A stretch of DNA of 64,000 nucleotides from Thermogemmatispora tikiterensis. GTDB taxonomy: Bacteria > Chloroflexota > Ktedonobacteria > Ktedonobacterales > Ktedonobacteraceae. The stretch spans positions 1,058,395 through 1,122,394 of the forward strand of contig NZ_MCIF01000002.1 of assembly GCF_003268475.1 (NCBI RefSeq), written 5' to 3'. Below are positions 17,977-26,712 of the stretch, one piece after another (positions within the stretch are counted from its first letter, which is position 1; the number at the start of each line of letters is the position of its first letter). The notes under the pieces are model-generated. The model was not told where the DNA came from and did not search any database. It was given only the letters and a program-made list of their open reading frames with translations. Position numbers and translations under genes: made by a program.

Positions 17977-18519
17977 ATGATGGTCTTCCTCCTTCTGTGC
18001 CAGTCGTCCGACGGACAGGACAGAGTCGACCAGAGTGGCTCGATGGCCTCCTCAGTCGTCTACGCTTCGATCTTCGGGGCAGTCCTGGCCTCGCTGCGAG
18101 CCATTTCGACACGCATGGTTGTCTTCGATACCGCGATGGTCGACCTCAGTGAGCACCTGCAAGATGCGGTCGCTCTGCTTTTCGGTGCTCAGCTCGGTGG
18201 CGGCACTGACATCAACCGCGCCCTGGCCTATTGCCAGCAGATTATCACGCGTCCACGTGAGACGGTCCTGGTACTGATCACGGATCTCTACGAAGGGGGG
18301 AACACCGAGCAGATGCTCAGGCGCGCTGCGGCACTGGTAGACAGCGGCGTCCAGTTCGTCTGCTTGCTGGCGGGGCGTCTGGCCGCCCTGGGCCTCCCCA
18401 TCTTCTCCTGCACGCCAGAGCTCTTTCCCGAGCTGATGGCCGCCGCCCTGCAGCGTCGTGACCTGAACATGTGGGCCGCCCAGCACGACATTGTCGCTGC
18501 CCGTCCCAGCCAGTCCTGA
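17977..18519 (+). pseudogene. Remnant of a VWA-domain protein (C-terminal part)
   Basis: About 180 codons hold a von Willebrand factor A fold: MIDAS DQSGSMA, the threonine motif GGGTDINRA, the third metal motif LITDLYEGG and the end SCTPELFPELMAAAL. This is the VWA protein that accompanies SWIM, MoxR and DUF5682/5691 genes. The normal N-terminal half is missing: the frame upstream of 17977 runs through DNA that codes for a different protein on the other strand. Within the remnant the step from CLLAG to RLAALGLPIF looks shortened by some codons. There is no SD. Probably non-functional. Confidence 0.6.
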
Positions 18520-18545
18520 GAACGCTCAGGCGGCACCGGACTCCC

Positions 18546-18585
18546 GCATGGCGAGCAAGGGACGACTATCTTCTGCTCGCCATGC
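18546..18585. terminator. Inverted repeat between convergent genes
   Basis: GCATGGCGAGCA (18546-18557) pairs perfectly with TGCTCGCCATGC (18574-18585). It lies between the VWA remnant and the convergent flavoprotein gene. No T-run follows on either strand, so termination activity is uncertain. Confidence 0.45.
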
Positions 18586-18614
18586 CGCTTGCCCTATCCG
18601 GGAGCGGGGAACCA

Positions 18615-20042
18615 TTACAGAGTCCCTGTTTCATCGGCCAAGGAGCTAAAGAGATTGTTGAGAGCTTCGGCTAAAGTAGGATGAGCAAAGATAGCATCGC
18701 GCAGGACCGTGTAGGGCAGTTTGCCGAGCATGGCGATCTCTAGCATGGCCATGATTTCGCCGCCCTCTATGCCGAGAATAGCCGCCCCTAGAATCCGCCC
18801 GTTGTCGGCATCGACGATAGCTTTCATGAAGCCACGGGCCTCATCCACTTCGAGCGCGCGCGCAACTGCGCTCATAGGCAAGCGGGCCACGCGAATGCGC
18901 CGCCCATCTGCTCGCGCCTCGGCTTCTGTCAGGCCAATGCGCCCGAGCTGGGGATCAATGAAGATGGTGTAGGGTACCAGACGGTCGCGGGTGCTCGCCC
19001 GGCCCCCTTCCAGCAGATTGGTGCGCAGGAGGCGGAAGTCATCGTAAGAGATGTGGGTAAAGGCAGGGCCAACACGGGCGTCGCCGATGGCATAGATGCC
19101 TGCTACATCAGTTTCGAGGTGTTCGTTGACCAGGATGCGCCCGCGCTCGTCGGTACGCACGCCGCAGGCTTCCAGATTCAGGGTGTCGGTATTGGGTTGG
19201 CGCCCAGCCGCCAGCAGGAGATGAGAGGCGCTGACCTGGCGCTCGCCCTGGGGAGTAGTCACGCTCAGGCGAAGCTGACCATCGGGGAGCTGCTCTATCT
19301 GCTGGGGAAGGCTCTCCATCAGCAGCTCGATGCCATCTTCGCGCAGAATATGAGCTACTGCCTCGGCTACATCGTCATCCTCATGAGCCAGCAGGCGCTT
19401 GCCACGATGGACAAGCGTGACACGGCTGCCAAAGCGACGAAACATCTGGCCAAATTCGAGGCCCACATAGCCCCCGCCGATGACGAGGAGATGAGGCGGG
19501 AGGCTATCCAGCTCCATAATGGAGGTCGAGTCTAAGGCGGGCACCGTCTCCAAGCCCGCCAGCTTTGGTCGGGCTGGTCTGGCTCCGACGTCGATGACAA
19601 TGACTTCAGCGCGCAGATGGCGGAGCGCGCCATCGGCCAGCCTCACTTCTAGCTCCTTGGGTGAGACGAAGCGGGCTTCGCCCCTGAGCAGGTCGAGACC
19701 CTCTACTTCTTTGAGCCGACGCTCGCTTCCCTGACGGAAACTCTCAACAATGGCCCGCTTGCGCTGACGCACCACCCCCATCTCTACCGGCGCCTCGCCT
19801 CCAGGAAGGCGCACCCCATAGCTGGCGGCCCGACGAACCAGATAGGCGACGCGTGCACTGGCTATCATGGTTTTGGTGGGAGTGCAGCCCGTGTTGATAC
19901 AGGTGCCGCCAACGTGCTCACGCTCGATCAGGGCCGTCTTGCGCCCGGCCTGGGCCAGGGCTGTGGCCAGGGGGCCACCTCCCTGCCCGGCGCCGATAAT
20001 GATGGCATCATAGACTGCCAGAGACGCTTCAGTGCTGGTCAT
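18615..20042 (-). CDS. FAD-dependent pyridine nucleotide-disulfide oxidoreductase, MerA-like
   Basis: 475 residues. The FAD motif IIIGAGQGGGPLA, the redox-active disulfide CINTGC (C-x4-C), the NAD(P) motif VIGGGYVGLEFGQ, the second FAD motif IYAIGDA and the C-terminal dimerisation domain with catalytic HPT are in order. It resembles mercuric reductase and lipoamide dehydrogenase. It lacks both the N-terminal metal-binding domain and the C-terminal Cys pair of true MerA, and no mer genes are adjacent. It more likely reduces another disulfide or quinone. The ATG at 20042 starts just before the FAD fold; 56 further in-frame codons upstream look non-coding. Confidence 0.85.
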   Translation of the reverse strand: MTSTEASLAVYDAIIIGAGQGGGPLATALAQAGRKTALIEREHVGGTCINTGCTPTKTMIASARVAYLVRRAASYGVRLPGGEAPVEMGVVRQRKRAIVESFRQGSERRLKEVEGLDLLRGEARFVSPKELEVRLADGALRHLRAEVIVIDVGARPARPKLAGLETVPALDSTSIMELDSLPPHLLVIGGGYVGLEFGQMFRRFGSRVTLVHRGKRLLAHEDDDVAEAVAHILREDGIELLMESLPQQIEQLPDGQLRLSVTTPQGERQVSASHLLLAAGRQPNTDTLNLEACGVRTDERGRILVNEHLETDVAGIYAIGDARVGPAFTHISYDDFRLLRTNLLEGGRASTRDRLVPYTIFIDPQLGRIGLTEAEARADGRRIRVARLPMSAVARALEVDEARGFMKAIVDADNGRILGAAILGIEGGEIMAMLEIAMLGKLPYTVLRDAIFAHPTLAEALNNLFSSLADETGTL

Positions 20043-20232
20043 TGCTGCTGCTCTCTTTCTTTTGCTTTTGCAAGCCTGTCCATTAGTCAGCTCGCCCTGT
20101 TTCCTCTGCTGTGCCCCGATACTACAGCCAACACGCATGGCGACGGAACATCGTGTCAGCTGATGTATCTCCCTCAGCAGGAAACCAGCCCGCCTTAACA
20201 GGAGCAGCACAGGCGGGATCAGCGAGATAGAC

Positions 20233-21048
20233 TTAGAGCACCTGCGTCCAGATAGCTATGCAGAGCCAGCTTGTTTTGTAACGTTTCCATTCCGTCGGCA
20301 GCTCGCTGAGGAGCTGCGTTATTTCCTGGGGAGTCAATCCAAGATGGTCTACAAGCGCCGGCAGCAGATGGCGCAGGGCCTGAAGCACATCGCAGCAGCA
20401 GAGTTTCCCGATGTGTGGTCCCCAGAGGGGTACTACAATTTCTCGCACCTGTGGCACCAGGCCAAGCCTCTTAAGGCGTTCAGGCAGCTCCAGGGCCAGC
20501 GCGAGCTGAATGTCCCGGCAGAGGAAGAGTCGATTCAGCCAGTGCAGCATCAGTAAGGTTCGGGGACCGGGGTTCAAACAGTGATCGCTCAGTTCGACAA
20601 ATTCGATCCAGCCGGCAATGGCCGTCACGCGCCTCAATTCTTTGAGTACCTGGTCCCAGGCCCCCAGAGGAATGGCCTCTGCCAGAAAACGCTGGTGGGT
20701 ATAGTCGCTCACGCCATCGTCCAGCGGTAGCCCTTCAAGCAGGCTGGCCCGCATCACCTGGCAATTGGGCGGCAGCCGGCGCAAGAGGGTCAGGTTGCTG
20801 TCAATCGTCAGGACAGCGGCCTCCCTCCAGCGCCGTGCTGCCTCTTTCGCCCAGATCCCGGTGCCCGTCCCTACATCCAGAATGACGCGCGGACGCTCGA
20901 CCGGAGCCAGGAAATGGGTACCCAGGAGGCGGTAGAGGATATAGTGCTGAAATTCCAGGCGATCCTGCTCGCTGGCTGTACGAGGCAACAGATAGACATC
21001 ATCTACATCAGGTCGGGCCTGCTGGCCCCGGTGAGAATCATTGAGCAT
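20233..21048 (-). CDS. SAM-dependent methyltransferase
   Basis: 271 residues from the ATG at 21048. Motif I is VILDVGTGTGIWAKEAARRW, the beta-2 acidic residue is TIDSN, and motif IV is the region around DGVSDYTHQRF; the rest of the fold is recognisable (class I, small-molecule type, 'LLG..ILDVGTGTGIW' as in many actinobacterial and fungal methyltransferases). The frame is open for 76 codons upstream, but that part has no domain. SD support is weak (GAGGCAGG), so the start is uncertain. It is divergent from the menaquinone operon. Confidence 0.75.
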   Translation of the reverse strand: MLNDSHRGQQARPDVDDVYLLPRTASEQDRLEFQHYILYRLLGTHFLAPVERPRVILDVGTGTGIWAKEAARRWREAAVLTIDSNLTLLRRLPPNCQVMRASLLEGLPLDDGVSDYTHQRFLAEAIPLGAWDQVLKELRRVTAIAGWIEFVELSDHCLNPGPRTLLMLHWLNRLFLCRDIQLALALELPERLKRLGLVPQVREIVVPLWGPHIGKLCCCDVLQALRHLLPALVDHLGLTPQEITQLLSELPTEWKRYKTSWLCIAIWTQVL

Positions 21049-21453
21049 GGCCGAACCTGCCTCTACACGGTGATGAAAGCAACAACCAGATGAGGATTCC
21101 TGAGCAATATAGGCCCACGTCTGATGTGTGCGCATCATACGGCCAGGGGCCTTGATAGCTGCCTGGCTTGAGGTAGCTGCTCGCACATCTTCGCGCTCAA
21201 GGGTAGCCCAATAAAGGAAGGGCGTCAAGAGCATTGATGCTGGCTGGCTCCCGTCAGCATCAGCCAGTGGCCTCACCTCAGCGCGGGGAAACTCGCGGCA
21301 TGCCGTGGGTTCTCTCCTGGTCAGGATAGCCAGCGCGCACTATAATACTACAAGGCAGTGCTTTCAGATCGAGGGCCGCTCGCTTCAGCAGGGCGGCCTT
21401 TAGCTTGTCGCTCCGGCCTTCGCGCCGTGATCAGCCTCCTGTGCTCCCAAGTC
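21049..21453 (+). other. Divergent region upstream of the menaquinone operon
   Basis: 405 bases. It includes the probable men promoter (21318-21346). The frames running into it from both sides (the upstream extension of the methyltransferase and the GTG at 21358 in the menF frame) show no domain or SD, so I treat it as non-coding. Confidence 0.45.
21318..21346 (+). promoter_or_regulatory. Probable promoter of the men operon
   Basis: TGGTCA (4 of 6 matches to TTGACA), a 17-base spacer and a perfect TATAAT at 21341-21346. The predicted start of transcription (about 21353) argues against translation from the GTG at 21358 and for a start further in. Confidence 0.55.
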
Positions 21454-23112
21454 ATGAAGCGGGCGACTACGCCACTACTTCTGCTGGATAGGAATGATTC
21501 TGAATTGATGAGGAATGCCTTTAGCAGCACTCTGGGCAAGAGTACAGAGTCAGAGCCTGCATTTTTCCCTTGGCAGCGACAGCACTTGCTTCCTCTGCTG
21601 ACGGAGGCCCGCGAGCGCGCTCTGCGCACCAGGCGCCCCACACTTGTGAGCGTTAGCGGCCCTCTTACGCTTGCCAGGCACCTTTGGTCTTTTTCCATAG
21701 CCCATCAGCTCCCAGCGGGTGAGGACGCCAACGGGATAGAGCAATCAACCGCAGCAGCTTCAGCCGGGTTTGATCCTCTGCTTTGCTTCGCCATTGGGCC
21801 ATCGCTTGGTTTCACAGAACGTTTCTACTGGCAAGAGCCAGGAGGGCAACGGATTATGGTTGGTCTAGGTAGCGTAGCCACGCTGGAGGCCCAGGGGCCG
21901 GAACGCTTCCGCCAGTTGGCAGGGGCCTGGCAACACCTGATCGCAGAGGCCCTGGTTGCGGCGAGGCCAGCCCTCGCAGCTCACAAGCCGCCCCTGCTGT
22001 TCGGCGGCTTCGCTTTCGATCCAGAGCAGCCGCGCTCAGCGCTCTGGGAGGGATTCCCCGATGGGCTACTGATGCTTCCCGCTTTCCTGTTTACCTTTGC
22101 GGCCCCTGAACCTACCTTAACGCTCAACGTACTGGTCGCAGCAGACAGGGACCCACTCCAGCTAGGAGACGATATCGTCGCGCAATTGGAAGTCCTGGCC
22201 CAGGCACTGAGCAGTCCCCCTGATGTCCCTCCTGCTATGCCTGCTGTCACAACGCCGTCCTCTCTGCACCTTGAGTCGTTGCTGCCGCCAGCAGCCTGGA
22301 TGGAACAGGTTGCTCAGGCCGTCCGTCAGATCCGCCGTGGCGCCTACGAAAAGGTGGTGCTCGCCCGGGCAGTCCGTCTGCTCCGCCAGGATAGGAGCTT
22401 TGAGCCAGAGCCAGCTCTCTGGCGTCTACGCGAGGGGTACCAGGAGGCCTACCTCTTCGCCTTCAGCCGCGCCGGAAGCTGCTTTCTGGGAGCGACGCCC
22501 GAACGTCTCGTGCAGGCTCAGGGAGGGGCGCTAGAGACTATGGCCCTGGCTGGTTCCGCACCCCGTGGTCGCACCCTCCACGAGGATGAGCAGCGAGCCT
22601 GCGAGTTGCTGGGCAGCAGCAAGAACCAGCGCGAACATCAGATCGTAGTGGAGGTGCTCCGACAAGCTCTCGCCAGCCTGTGTACAGAGATTCACAGCGA
22701 TCCCGAGCCGCACCTGCGTCGTCTGAAGAATATTCAGCATCTGGAGACGCGCATTACCGGCAGATTGCAGCCTGGCCGGTCCATATTGGAGGCACTGGAA
22801 GAGCTACACCCCACGCCGGCGGTCGGCGGCTTTCCGCGTGCCGCTGCACTGGCAGCGATTCGCGCCGGTGAGCAGCTTGACCGCGGCTGGTATGCGGCTC
22901 CTATTGGTTGGGTGGATGCCGCCGGTAACGGGTCCTTCGCTGTGGCCCTGCGCTCAGCCCTCCTTCGGGGCCATGAGGCGACGCTCTTCGCCGGCGGCGG
23001 GATTGTAGCCGATTCTGATCCGGCCAGCGAGTATGCTGAGACCCGCTGGAAATTTCGCGCCATGCTAGGGGCGCTGGGAGTGGAAGAAGACGATGACGAG
23101 AACAGCTTCTGA
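21454..23112 (+). CDS. menF: Isochorismate synthase
   Basis: 552 residues from the ATG at 21454; the GTG at 21358 and the ATG at 21508 are alternatives, none with a strong SD. The C-terminal chorismate-binding domain is complete: GAYEKVVLARAVRL, ETMALAGSAPRG with the Gly/Ala-Thr region, SSKNQREHQIVVE, HPTPAVGGFPR and FAGGGIVADSDP. It converts chorismate to isochorismate, the first committed step toward menaquinone. Salicylate or anthranilate synthases share this domain, but menD follows with a 20-base overlap, which settles the role. Confidence 0.92.
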   Translation: MKRATTPLLLLDRNDSELMRNAFSSTLGKSTESEPAFFPWQRQHLLPLLTEARERALRTRRPTLVSVSGPLTLARHLWSFSIAHQLPAGEDANGIEQSTAAASAGFDPLLCFAIGPSLGFTERFYWQEPGGQRIMVGLGSVATLEAQGPERFRQLAGAWQHLIAEALVAARPALAAHKPPLLFGGFAFDPEQPRSALWEGFPDGLLMLPAFLFTFAAPEPTLTLNVLVAADRDPLQLGDDIVAQLEVLAQALSSPPDVPPAMPAVTTPSSLHLESLLPPAAWMEQVAQAVRQIRRGAYEKVVLARAVRLLRQDRSFEPEPALWRLREGYQEAYLFAFSRAGSCFLGATPERLVQAQGGALETMALAGSAPRGRTLHEDEQRACELLGSSKNQREHQIVVEVLRQALASLCTEIHSDPEPHLRRLKNIQHLETRITGRLQPGRSILEALEELHPTPAVGGFPRAAALAAIRAGEQLDRGWYAAPIGWVDAAGNGSFAVALRSALLRGHEATLFAGGGIVADSDPASEYAETRWKFRAMLGALGVEEDDDENSF

Positions 23113-24934
23113 TAGATCGACACCACCCAATCCACTCTACGCTTATGTTGGGGCCTTTGTCTCCGAGCTGCGGCGGGCAGGTATTGCCCATGTGGTAATC
23201 TGCCCTGGCTCGCGCTCAACACCGCTCGCGCTGGCCTGCGCAGAGGAAAAGGGCCTGCGCGTCTGGATGCACCTCGATGAGCGCGCAGCAGCCTTCTTTG
23301 CCCTCGGCATGGCCAAGCGGCTGGCCTCACCCGTAGCCTTGCTGTGTACCTCGGGCACAGCGGCAGCAAACTTTTTTCCGGCCATTATCGAGGCCAAGCT
23401 GACGCGCGTGCCACTGATCGTCCTGACCGCTGATCGCCCTCACGAGCTGCGCGACTGCGGGGCCCCCCAGACCATCGATCAGAACCGCCTCTATGGCGTC
23501 TATGTGAAATGGTTTATGGACGTGGCCCTGCCCGAGGCCACAACGACAGCCCTGCGCTATATCCGCACGCTGGCCAATCGCGCCGTGGCCCTGGCGCGCG
23601 CCAGACCTGCCGGTCCGGTCCATCTCAACCTGCCTTTCCGCGAGCCACTGACGCCCGAGCCACAGCCGCAGCTGCTCCCTCCAGCCACCGAGCGCGAGCC
23701 GCTCGCCTGGGCGGGACGGGCCGAGCAGGCTCCCTATGTGCGGGTCACAGAGGCAGAAGGTGCCGGCCTGCCCGTGGCAACGGTGGCCCGTCTGGCAGCC
23801 CTGCTGCGCCAGTATCGTCGCGGCCTGATTATCGTCGGACCGCAGAGCGAGCCGCGTCTGGCCCCGGTACTGCAACGACTAGCCGAGCGCTGCGGCTACC
23901 CGTTGCTGGCTGATCCGCTCTCGCAGGTACGCAGCAGTGGGCAGTCCCCTGGCCCAGTTCTGCGCAGCTACGACGCTTTCCTGCGCAGCGAGCGCTTTGT
24001 CGCCAGTGCCGCCCCCGATCTGGTGCTGCGCTTCGGCGCAATACCTACCTCTAAGCCGCTCTTGCTCTATCTGCAGCGCTATGGCGATCGGCCTCTGCTG
24101 GTGGTCGATGGCGCTGGCGGCTGGGAGGAGCCGACGCAGCTCGCCAGCGAAATGCTCCATGCCGATCCTGTGGCCGTCTGCGAGCAGCTGATCGAGGCTC
24201 TGGCTGAGACTAGCGACGCTGAGGAGCATCACGAGCCTTGGCTGGAGCGCTGGCAGCAGGCCGAGCGGCTGACGCAGCAGGCCCTGCGCCGTACAATGGA
24301 GACATTCAGTCAACTGTTCGAGGGGCGGGTCTTTAGCGAGCTGGCCGAACTGCTGCCCGACGGCAGCACGCTCTATGTGGGCAATAGCATGCCCGTTCGT
24401 GACCTGGATACCTTCTTCTGGAGCGAACGCCCCATTCGCTGCCTGGGCAACCGCGGGGCCAATGGGATCGATGGCGTCCTCTCCAGTGCCCTCGGGGTTA
24501 GCGCCGCTCAGCAGGCCCTGGCTGACCCGGCGCCCGTGGTGCTGGTCATCGGCGACCTGGCTTTTCTCCACGATCTCAACGGCCTGATAGCCGCCCATCT
24601 GCATCAGTTGCCCTTGCTGGTCATTCTGATCAATAACGATGGCGGCGGGATCTTCTCGTTCCTCCCCCAGGCAGCCTACCCGGAGCACTTCGAGCAGCTT
24701 TTTGGAACGCCCACCGGCTTAAACTTCGCTCCCGCCGTAGAGATGTACAGAGGGCGATTCCGTCGCATCAGCTCCTGGGAGGAGTTTCGCAGCGCCTGCC
24801 GGGAAGGGCTGAGTCAGGGCGGACTCCAGGTGATCGAGGTCGTCACAGAGCGAGCGAGCAATGTAGAGCTTCATCGCCAGCTCTGGCGAGCAGTGGATCA
24901 GGCATTGCATCGAGAGGCCAGCGAGGAAGTATAA
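23093..24934 (+). CDS. menD: 2-succinyl-5-enolpyruvyl-6-hydroxy-3-cyclohexene-1-carboxylate synthase
   Basis: 613 residues, a ThDP-dependent enzyme. The N-terminal VICPGSRSTPLALA motif binds isochorismate, the region around DERAAAFFALGMAKR contains the catalytic Glu of ThDP enzymes, and GDLAFLHDLNG with LLVILINNDGGGIF is the ThDP/Mg motif. It joins 2-oxoglutarate (after decarboxylation) to isochorismate. The gene overlaps menF by 20 bases and touches menH (TAATG), so the products are co-translated. Confidence 0.96.
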   Translation: MTRTASDRSTPPNPLYAYVGAFVSELRRAGIAHVVICPGSRSTPLALACAEEKGLRVWMHLDERAAAFFALGMAKRLASPVALLCTSGTAAANFFPAIIEAKLTRVPLIVLTADRPHELRDCGAPQTIDQNRLYGVYVKWFMDVALPEATTTALRYIRTLANRAVALARARPAGPVHLNLPFREPLTPEPQPQLLPPATEREPLAWAGRAEQAPYVRVTEAEGAGLPVATVARLAALLRQYRRGLIIVGPQSEPRLAPVLQRLAERCGYPLLADPLSQVRSSGQSPGPVLRSYDAFLRSERFVASAAPDLVLRFGAIPTSKPLLLYLQRYGDRPLLVVDGAGGWEEPTQLASEMLHADPVAVCEQLIEALAETSDAEEHHEPWLERWQQAERLTQQALRRTMETFSQLFEGRVFSELAELLPDGSTLYVGNSMPVRDLDTFFWSERPIRCLGNRGANGIDGVLSSALGVSAAQQALADPAPVVLVIGDLAFLHDLNGLIAAHLHQLPLLVILINNDGGGIFSFLPQAAYPEHFEQLFGTPTGLNFAPAVEMYRGRFRRISSWEEFRSACREGLSQGGLQVIEVVTERASNVELHRQLWRAVDQALHREASEEV

Positions 24935-25824
24935 TGAAGGTACAGGTTGAGCGTCTTCTTCTCCAGGTCAACGGGCTGCAGCTCAGTCTGCTCCAGGCTT
25001 GCCCGACGGACCGGCGAGATCAGCCGACGTTGATCCTGCTACACGGTTTCACCGGCAGCGCCCTTAGCTGGGGCTCTTTACTTGAGGAGTTTGCCAGTGC
25101 GGGTCTCAGGGTCATCGCTTTTGACCTACATGGCCACGGCCTCTCAGAGGCCCCCGCGGCTCCCGAGCGCTACAGCATGGAGCACTGCCAGGCCGATCTG
25201 CTGGCAGCTTTGCGGCAGCTCGGGATTGCCCCCGCCGAGGCCATTCTCCTCGGCTACTCGCTGGGTGGACGCATCGCGCTCTACTGTGCCTTCTCCGGCT
25301 TCTTCCGCGCCCTCATCCTGGAAAGCGCCTCCCCCGGCATCGCCGACCCGCGGGAGCGCGCAGCCCGCCAACGCCAGGACGAGGAGCTGGCCGCCAGCAT
25401 CGAGCGCGAAGGGATAGCTGCCTTTGTCGCACGCTGGGAGCAGCTGCCGCTCTTTGCCAGCCACCAGCGGTTGCCGGAGGAACGCCGGGCTGCTCTGCGC
25501 GCCCAGCGCTTGACCAATCGCCCGCAGGGTCTGGCTGGCAGCCTGCGCGGCGTAGGCACGGGAGTGCAGCCCCCGCTGCATGCACGGCTGCCGGAGCTAT
25601 CGCTGCCGGTCTTGCTGATCTGCGGGGCCCTGGACAAGAAGTTTTGCGCCATCGGCAAGGAGATGGCTCGCCTTCTGCCCAGAGCCACCTTAGCTATCGT
25701 GCCAGACGCCGGTCACACGGTCCATCTGGAGCAACCAGCGCGCTTCGCCGGGCTGGTTCTCTCGTTTTGTGCCAATCTGGTGCCCTTGCGCGGGCAGAGT
25801 CCTGACGCCACATCAGGGCAGTAA
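24934..25824 (+). CDS. menH: 2-succinyl-6-hydroxy-2,4-cyclohexadiene-1-carboxylate synthase (alpha/beta hydrolase)
   Basis: 296 residues. The alpha/beta-hydrolase oxyanion region is LLHGFTGSALSWG, the nucleophile elbow GYSLGGR, the acid region ICGALDKKF and the base region PDAGHTVHLEQP. MenH eliminates pyruvate from the MenD product. It overlaps the menD stop codon by one base. Its place between menD and menB supports the specific assignment over a generic hydrolase. Confidence 0.92.
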   Translation: MKVQVERLLLQVNGLQLSLLQACPTDRRDQPTLILLHGFTGSALSWGSLLEEFASAGLRVIAFDLHGHGLSEAPAAPERYSMEHCQADLLAALRQLGIAPAEAILLGYSLGGRIALYCAFSGFFRALILESASPGIADPRERAARQRQDEELAASIEREGIAAFVARWEQLPLFASHQRLPEERRAALRAQRLTNRPQGLAGSLRGVGTGVQPPLHARLPELSLPVLLICGALDKKFCAIGKEMARLLPRATLAIVPDAGHTVHLEQPARFAGLVLSFCANLVPLRGQSPDATSGQ

Positions 25825-25860
25825 TTATGATCAACGGAGAAAGGGGAATACTACCAAGCT

Positions 25861-26679
25861 ATGCCTGTCAACTGGCAAAAGGTCTGCGATTATCAAGATA
25901 TTATTTTCGAGAAGGCCGAGGGTATCGGCAAGATCACAATCAATCGCCCGGAAGTGCATAACGCTTTTCGCCCGGAAACCCTGAGCGAATTGATCGACGC
26001 CTTTAATCGCTGCCGCGAGGACCCCGAGATTGGGGTGGTGATTCTGACGGGCGCTGGTACAAAGGCCTTCTGCTCCGGCGGCGACCAGCGCGTGCGCGGC
26101 GAGGGTGGCTATGTTGATCAGACCGGCGTACCCCGCCTCAACGCCCTCGATCTCCAGAAGGTAATCAAGTATCTACCCAAGCCCGTCATTGCAATGGTGG
26201 CCGGCTACGCCATCGGTGGCGGCCATGTGCTGCATGTGCTCTGCGATCTGACAATCGCCGCCGACAATGCGCGCTTTGGTCAGGCAGGGCCGCGCGTGGG
26301 CAGCTTCGATGCCGGTTGGGGTGCGACCATGCTGGCGCGGATCGTCGGCCATAAGAAGGCACGCGAGATCTGGTATCTGTGCCGCCAGTATACAGCCCAG
26401 GAAGCCTACGAGATGGGACTGGTCAATAAGGTAGTGCCGCTGGAACAGCTGGAGGAGGAGACCATTAAGTGGGCAAAAGAGCTGCTGGAGAAGAGTCCCA
26501 CAGCGCTGCGCTTCCTCAAGGCAGCTTTCAACGCCGATACCGACGGCCTGGCTGGTCTGCAGGACCTGGCAGGCAATGCGACCATGCTCTTCTATATGAC
26601 TGAGGAGGGCAAAGAGGGACGCAACGCCTTCCTGGAGAAGCGCAAGCCGAATTTCTCCAAGTTCCCACGCCTCCCCTAG
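25861..26679 (+). CDS. menB: 1,4-dihydroxy-2-naphthoyl-CoA synthase
   Basis: 272 residues of the crotonase fold. [13 protein letters not shown] is the first oxyanion segment, and [20 protein letters not shown] followed by [16 protein letters not shown] is the MenB-specific active-site region with the catalytic Asp and Tyr context; the C-terminal [13 protein letters not shown] tail is typical of MenB. It closes the naphthalenoid ring of o-succinylbenzoyl-CoA. An SD-like AGAAAGGGGA lies before the ATG. Confidence 0.96.
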   Translation: MPVNWQKVCDYQDIIFEKAEGIGKITINRPEVHNAFRPETLSELIDAFNRCREDPEIGVVILTGAGTKAFCSGGDQRVRGEGGYVDQTGVPRLNALDLQKVIKYLPKPVIAMVAGYAIGGGHVLHVLCDLTIAADNARFGQAGPRVGSFDAGWGATMLARIVGHKKAREIWYLCRQYTAQEAYEMGLVNKVVPLEQLEEETIKWAKELLEKSPTALRFLKAAFNADTDGLAGLQDLAGNATMLFYMTEEGKEGRNAFLEKRKPNFSKFPRLP

Positions 26680-26712
26680 CCGGCCATTCAGGGGATCAAG
26701 GACGTAGTCGCG

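Noticed and set aside
16880..18020. Shared CGACGGACAGG segment at both ends of the decayed cluster as a possible direct repeat of an insertion
   Set aside because: Only 11 bases, within coding remnants, with no other matching end sequence; likely chance.
17379..18152. 257-codon plus-strand frame across the decayed region
   Set aside because: Gly/Arg-rich with no domain; it overlaps the protein-like Cys-cluster gene on the minus strand and the VWA remnant in another frame.
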